Positions 58,246 through 64,000 of a stretch of 64,000 bases of DNA are shown here, one piece after another (the stretch's first letter is position 1; every line of letters begins with the position of its first letter). Source of the DNA: Liolophura sinensis (taxonomy: Eukaryota; Mollusca; Polyplacophora; Chitonida; Chitonidae); the NCBI RefSeq assembly GCF_032854445.1, contig NC_088296.1, forward strand, positions 6,315,435 through 6,379,434, read 5' to 3'. The notes under the pieces were generated by a model. The model ran no database searches and was not told the origin of the DNA. It worked only from the letters and a program-made list of their open reading frames with translations. Made by a program: the position numbers and the translations under genes.

Positions 58246-59353
58246 TAGTTTTAGAGAGTACATTTTCGTTAAGACAAGAGAAAAAAACCAACAACCCTGA
58301 AACTAATTTTCTCTCAACCAGTTTATAGGTAAATGTGCTTATTTCTGTTTCCTGTTATTAGCGCTAAGAATGGTTTTCGGCATTTTCAAAGATTCCAAAA
58401 ATTAAATGCAATCCAAAACATGAGTGCACGTGTAGCGTTTGCTGTGTTTTTCCACCTCTAGCTACTCTCCTCGTGAATCATTTGCCCCAAAGTGCTTTTT
58501 AACCTGGAAAACATCTGGAAATAAACATATTTACGTTTGCATTACGTAATCCCGACATTCAACAATAACTTTGGAATTAAACACTGAAGGTAGGGCTTTA
58601 GTTTAATCATCATACAAAAGGAAATGATTCACGGCAACTGGGTGTCACACTGACTCGTACGATGCTGCCTGCAGCTCGCGACCTCGCACTCCCACATTCT
58701 TCTGTGAAGTTGTCATCCCATATGGTTGGGATATTGCCGATATAGCGTTTTTTCTGAACGCTTAGAAATAATGACAGCTCTTATGCTATTACGGAACCAT
58801 TTCCCTGAAACGACCTGAAAGGGTTCATAGAACTTACTTCTTAATGTCTCAGAGGCAAGAAAAAATATCTCAGCTTGGATCGTGTGGGTTAAAAATGGCC
58901 TCAAACTGCAGTTTTACTGTAGCACTTGGCCGTAACACTCAAGTTCACACATGCAGTTGTTTAGGAAAACTTCTAACCACTGATGAAAAATATGCATACA
59001 TTAGATAGGCATTTTTGAGACACCAAATATGACCCCAAAATGTAAGTTTGTAAACAAAATTTTGGCATAAATATCTTCGTTTCTCACTTAACCCAGGCAC
59101 GTTGGAAACAATTGAAATGTAGTAAGGCCATTTATCGACTTTTCCAGCACAAAAGGCGAGGGCACAGGGGCCGCCAAGCCCCGAGATCTTGGGAAGCTAC
59201 GCGGCTGGCGATACCCTGAAATCGTTTTACAGGGTTTTTATCTTGGTCGCCATTTATTCTAAGTTTGGCTATAACCACTGATTGCATTTGTGATCACATT
59301 TATTATATTTTCTTATTTGATTCCCGCTTAATGCCATGTTCAAAATGTTCCAG

Positions 59354-59528
59354 TTATACAAATACAATTCCGGTCAGCACATACATGCACACCATTTTCA
59401 TGGAAGAAAACTCATCTTTGCCAAGCGTTAGACTTCGCAAATGCCCGACAGAGCGTCGTGGACCGCTCATTGTCACTCAAGCCCTCACAAAGAGAAGAAA
59501 AGTAACCATAACCATAAACAAGCCAAAG
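59354..59528 (+). CDS. Possible exon of an unrecognised gene (weak)
   Basis: An open stretch lies between an acceptor-like TTCAAAATGTTCCAG and a donor-like AAG/GTAAAA at 59526-59532. It would encode about 58 residues including SSLPSVRLRKCPTERRGPL and TQALTKRRKVTITINKP, basic overall, with one cysteine. Codon use looks more gene-like than in neighbouring frames (CGT CGT GGA CCG CTC ATT GTC). I recognise no domain. A longer ATG-started frame (59265-59567) also runs through it and into the minisatellite. Chance is a real alternative, and no flanking exon was found. Confidence 0.2.
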
Positions 59529-59534
59529 GTAAAA

Positions 59535-60300
59535 TACCTACATGCGTTGCACAAAGATCGTTTATGATAATCAATGGGATGTACCTAATCTACAAATAGC
59601 ACAGTGAGATCGTGTGTAATAATCATTGCGATGTATAATACCTACATGTGTCACGGTAAGATCGTGTGTAATAATCATTGCGATGTATAATACCTACATG
59701 TGTCACAGTAAGATCGTGTGTGATAATCAATGGAATGTATAATACCTACATGTGTCACGGTAAGATCGTGTGTGATAATCAATGGAATGTATAATACCTA
59801 CATGTGTCACGGTAAGATCGTGTGTAATAATCATTGCGATGTATAATACCTACATGTGTCACGGTAAGATCGTGTGTGATAATCAATGGAATGTATAATA
59901 CCTACATGTGTAACGGTAAGATCGTGTGTGATAATCAATGGAATGTATAATACCTACATGTGTCACGGTAAGATCGTGTGTGATAATCAATGGAATGTAT
60001 AATACCTACATGTGTCACGGTAAGATTGTGTGTGATAATCAGAAAAAAATAGTGTGATAATCAGTGGGATGTATAATACCTACAAGTGTCAAGGTAGGAT
60101 CGTAAGTGATAATCAGTGGGGTGTAGAATACTTACATGTATCGCAGTAAGATCGTGTGTGATAATTAGTGGGATGTAGAATGTCTAGATGTATCACGGTA
60201 AGATCGTGTGTGATAGTCAGTGAAATGTACAATACCAGCATGTGTCACAGGAAGACCATGTGTGGTAATCAGTGGGATGTTTAATACCTATATATTGCAC
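59535..60300. repeat. 52-bp minisatellite, about 14 units
   Basis: CACGGTAAGATCGTGTGTGA, TAATCAATGGAATGTATAAT, ACCTACATGTGT. Two variants (ATCATTGCGATG and ATCAATGGAATG) alternate in the centre. The edges are more diverged, as expected of an array homogenised in its middle. Confidence 0.95.
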
Positions 60301-60799
60301 AGTATAAGACCCAATTTATAATAATATATTGCTTTTGTGGTTGAACTATTGTCTAATTTACTCAGTCAGAGAACTGACGTTGGATAAAAACCTTCACGCC
60401 GGTTGTAGTTATCTAGCACGCTGAGCGTTTTCCGGCAATAGACGACCTTATCTGCCACCAGCTACAACAGATAGGCATTTATAATGCATTATATCGTGGG
60501 TCGATGAGCCCCTTAATTTTCTAGAGTCACAGCGAGCGATGGTTACAAAGGCATACAAAGACAAAAACCGTATGGACTCCCACGCTGTAGCCAATAATCC
60601 CATCGCGCTATGAATAAATCAAGAATGGAGGGAACCAGGGGGCGCGGTTCAAACACGGATTGTCACGAACTAAGCCGGAAGAAGGCGGGTCACGTGACAT
60701 TTGCGTTATGGTCGGGTCTGTGCGATGTTTGCAGTGCATTTTTAAACGCCGGTTCATATATCATGGCATAAACACATAGGCTGAACAGATGGTCCGAAA
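60301..60799. other. Unassigned
   Basis: Contains a single GGGTCACGTGACATTTG string near 60688. No gene or repeat recognised. Confidence 0.35.
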
Positions 60800-60819
60800 A
60801 ACATGAGAGAATGTTTTGT

Positions 60820-61020
60820 GGCCCATGCAGGCAAAACCGTATTATGGGCTCTGCAGAAAGACTTTAGCCCATGACGTCATGAGTTCGAATCCGTCATGCG
60901 GCAAATTCGGCTGTGGTCTTAAGTCAGGAAGTTTCTCTGCCTTAATGCACAACTGCCTTAATAGACGCGGTGGTTTCGTTTTCCACCATTTTTGTTGCGG
61001 TCCAAACTCCAGAGACGCGT
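60820..61020 (+). mobile_element. Possible tRNA-derived SINE (SINE-E), partial head
   Basis: AGTTCGAATCCGTCATGCGG resembles a tRNA B-box and T-arm. It is followed by TGTGGTCTTAAGTCAGGAAG, CGCGGTGGTTTCGTTTTCCA and TGCGGTCCAAACTCC. It is one copy only, so the family is judged from memory of similar molluscan elements. The 68-codon frame over it is probably not a gene. Confidence 0.45.
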
Positions 61021-61287
61021 AAAAGTCGTGTTTCTGCTTGAAATATTTTTTCTTATATTTGAGTAATGATTTATTTCGCGCCAGAAAACCTTAATCTGAG
61101 AGCAGTTTTAGTATTATTGTTTCCTTTTTCGTCATGAATTCAAAGCAGTAAAATGTTGTTTTATGGATAATGTTGTTTCACTTTCCTATCCTCCTAATGC
61201 GGATATTTAATGGCAGTGTCACGTGTTTATGCTTAAGAACACATCACAAGATGTGTCACAATAATTCGATTGATACCTAAACATTAA

Positions 61288-61375
61288 GATTTATTTATTT
61301 GATTGTTTTTTACGTAAGTGTTTTATTCAAAAATATTTTATGACAGCTGCCAGCGTTAATTATGGTGGGGGGAAT
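61288..61375 (-). mobile_element. SINE-A fragment, diverged
   Basis: TTTATTTATTTGATTGTTTT, TTATTCAAAAATATTTTATG, CAGCTGCCAGCGTTAATTAT, GGTGGGGGGA. Confidence 0.75.
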
Positions 61376-61599
61376 CGTATGAGGTCAGTGGCGGGATCCA
61401 TTGTCTATATACATAATTTATAAAGCCTACTTCAGAGTGCATTTAATTCACTTAATAAAACACGTAAAAGTATTTTCAGTGGTCCATCCCTTTAAATGTC
61501 GTTTTTCTTTCCTATGAGCGTTTTCTACCAGCATACAAAGTGCGAAACTAACATGGTGATTTCCTAGAATGGAGCATTTGTCTTACATTGATCCGTTTC

Positions 61600-61682
61600 C
61601 TCCCTGGCCGCCGTCGTATAAGTGAAATATTCTTGAGTACGTCGTAAAACACCAACCAAATAACTAAAATAAATAAATATAT
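61600..61682 (+). mobile_element. SINE-A 3' end
   Basis: CCTGGCCGCCGTCGTATAAG, TGAAATATTCTTGAGTACGT, CGTAAAACACCAACCAAATA, ACTAAAATAAATAAAT. Confidence 0.88.
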
Positions 61683-62695
61683 TGATCCAGAACTCAGGCA
61701 AACTTCCTATTGTCGTACCTAAACTAGAGCCCCGTCAAAAACAATTGAACGACCGTCTCAGATTTCTTTGATGTCAGTTTCAATTATTACACAGAGGTAA
61801 ATTGCAACACTATTGTTACACAGTAATGACAATCGAACGCCATCAGCAGCAGCTTTGCCACAACTAAATGATCCAGCCGCGGGAAATTTGGAAAATAGTT
61901 TTCAAGATCAAGACGTGGAAAGGCGTGAAGTAATTACCACGACTTAACCAACTGATATTTACCTGAACAAATTTGCTGTGACCGCTGGATGCGGTTAACT
62001 AATCCTTAAAAAGAGTTCCCCTGATAAAACACTGCATCAGCAAAGCAGGTGCAGTGTTTTGTCGACGTTGTTTTGTTGCATCTGGTCTTGTTACAGATAC
62101 GCACAACGTTTGGGCCATCGACATCGTTCGTACAAATTCCCCCACATGTTCGATACAAACTCCACAATGAGACTTGATTCAATACATCAGACAGACAATA
62201 AAGCCGTGTGCTACGACAGTTCGGTCGCCGAATACTGCGCAAAGTATCAGCTTTCAGACGTGGAAACAGCTCGACGGTTGGATGGATGATTTGCTCTGAT
62301 CACGGTGTTTTGTGGTACCGATGCATTCAGTTTGTATGTGCTCAGAAAAGGTGATCGTTTGACTTCTGGTAATGACTGGTTCGCATTTCATTCCTGCCTA
62401 CCGAGATTGCCACGAGTGGGCCGACTGATGGAGAATCACACGCCACATTTGAAGAAAACACAGCTCTTCCCACTCTTCCAAGCTTGGCATTTTTGTACAT
62501 TCCCAGCTTATAATGCTTCGTCTAAGCCACGTCATCACATATTAATTTTACATCTTAATTTCATGTAAAATATTGTTTCTAAAGGTCACGTTCGGTTTGC
62601 AATAAATTGAATGATTGACTTACTGACTGATGGATTTTTTGATTATTTGATTAATCCAGTGAGTGATTGATAAATTCTTTCCTGCCGGAAGAAAC
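61683..62695. other. Unique sequence
   Basis: Overlapping frames occur on both strands at 62006-62289. The minus-strand one is cysteine-rich, without a pattern I know. No confident gene. Confidence 0.35.
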
Positions 62696-62699
62696 AAAT

Positions 62700-62727
62700 G
62701 GTTGATTGATTGATTGATTGATTGATG
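62700..62727. repeat. (TTGA)n microsatellite
   Basis: About six TTGA units, with looser GATTGAT text on both sides from 62600 to 62840. Confidence 0.9.
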
Positions 62728-62729
62728 AG

Positions 62730-63425
62730 TTTACTCTCTACGACTAATCATTGTCTTATGTTCTTATGAAAACATCGTTTGAACCTTGCCGTTAAAGAAG
62801 CACTTCAGTATTCAATGAACTTGATTGTTTGATTGATTCTTTGACTGATATCTGGGAACGGTGTGAAGGATGGCGATTAAGCACCATCTTTTACCCTGAG
62901 ACCTTTCAGCGCGACATTTCACCGTCTGTCTTCTCTGTGTTATTGGAGGGTATGGTCTCCAGTGACCTCGATTATACCGTCCGTCACTCAGAAGGGCATT
63001 ACGTGCAGAATCCCAAGGAACTAATGATGTTAGAGAGAGCCCACTCTCCTGACAGCACCCAAGTACTGTCTAATTCTAGCAAAATGCGTTTGTGTGTTAA
63101 AGCATTTCCTGATAAAACGGAAGGGAGAAGCACTAGACGCGATTGCACCGAGAGACCGCGTCTGTGAGCGACGTGTGACACTGGGACAGTCAACCACTAA
63201 CCATTCTGGGCGTACCAAGGCCTGTTGATCTCATTATACATCTAGACTGGTTTAGGCTAGTCGCCCACGAAGCATTAGGCGTGATAAATGAAGATTAAAG
63301 AGAATGCATGAGTAAATGGGTTTTACCAAATATGGAGCTTTTTACAGTGTGTAGAATTAACCCAATAAATAAATTATTATTGTTTTAGCACAAAGTTTTT
63401 GCAATGAGAGATCAAACGCAATAGA
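62730..63425. other. Unique sequence
   Basis: A 112-codon plus-strand frame (62829-63167) starts in the TTGA-like tract. Two overlapping minus-strand frames share its 3' part. I recognise nothing in it. Confidence 0.35.
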
Positions 63426-63429
63426 TATG

Positions 63430-63835
63430 GTTTTTCAGCAGGGTTGCATATTTAGTTTGTATATTGAGTCATGATATTCAGACTGTATATTAAGGTTACA
63501 AATTCGGATTGCATATCCCGGTTATATATTCATTTGTGCATAGCAGGGTTGTATATTAAGGCTGTATATTAAGGTTACAAATTCGGATTGCATATCCCGG
63601 TTGTATATTCATTTATGCATAGCTGGGTTGTATATTAAGGCTTCACATTTGGACTGCATATCCCGGTTATATATTCATTTATGCATAGCTAAGTTGTATA
63701 TTCAGGCTGTATATTAACGTTACACTTTCCGATTGCATACCCCGGTTGTATATTCATTTGTGCAGAGCTAGGTTGTATATTCAGGTTCATATTAAGGTTA
63801 CACACTCGGACTGCATATGCCGGTTGTAAACTGAC
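63430..63835. repeat. ~80-bp minisatellite, about 5 units
   Basis: TTGTATATTAAGGCTGTATA, TTAAGGTTACAAATTCGGAT, TGCATATCCCGGTTGTATAT, TCATTTATGCATAGC. Units range from about 66 to 81 bp and are themselves built from TATATT submotifs. Confidence 0.9.
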
Positions 63836-64000
63836 GGCCAAAAGAAACTTTACAAAAAGTTAAAATTACTTATTTGGCCAAAGCAAAAAACAGGATGACT
63901 GAAGTTTAATATATTGGAAAGACCAATGACTTTAGATATTGAAAGTCTTGAGTAAGAACGGCTTAAGCAGCCCTTAAATCATTTTACAAGTAAACAAACA

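Overview
The window is eukaryotic, non-coding and very repeat-rich. I could not identify one intact protein-coding gene, rRNA or functional tRNA. The longest open frames (about 175, 139 and 139 codons) have no complete recognisable domain, and most lie inside repeats. The organism is probably a mollusc or another lophotrochozoan. The evidence is a tRNA-derived SINE (here SINE-A; tail side reads ACGCCGTACTCAAGAATATT) with a TTTATTTATTTGATTGG-type tail in about 20 copies, plus a second tRNA-derived SINE (SINE-B; tail GTGAGTGAGTGCTTGGG). Both look to me like elements common in molluscan DNA. That is from memory; I cannot fix the class or species.

Layout. (1) About 284-16550 is a decayed head-to-tail array (alpha) of a roughly 4.0-4.4 kb unit. 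Its modules occur in the order Q/P, R, S, T, U, M, in about eight complete or partial copies, broken up by SINEs, an AT microsatellite, a CT microsatellite and 23-, 47- and 31-bp minisatellites. (2) 16550-18400 is mostly unique. (3) About 18400-33235 is a second array (beta) of a roughly 4.8 kb unit, V-W-X-Y-Z-T. Two copies run forward, about 1.2 copies are inverted, then a partial copy runs forward again, so the region holds large palindromic arms and two visible inversion breakpoints. A 39-bp minisatellite inside the unit differs strongly in copy number between copies. (4) 33235-41960 has SINE fragments, two possible retroelement protein remnants, and an AT-rich, largely unique stretch with a small cluster of AP-1-like sites. 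(5) About 41965-52260 is a third duplication (gamma): two direct copies of a roughly 5.4 kb segment plus a partial third, each with its own SINE and minisatellite insertions. (6) 52260-64000 is mostly unique sequence with SINEs (one nested inside another) and 32-, 52- and about 80-bp minisatellites.

The clearest biology is structural. Three independent multi-kilobase segmental arrays lie side by side. Some SINE insertions have readable target-site duplications (TSDs), and paralogous empty sites let some of them be dated relative to the duplications. Arrays alpha and beta share some modules (T/V and M), so they may come from one old repeat superfamily. Coding potential is limited to a few low-confidence exon-like or transposon-remnant stretches, flagged below.
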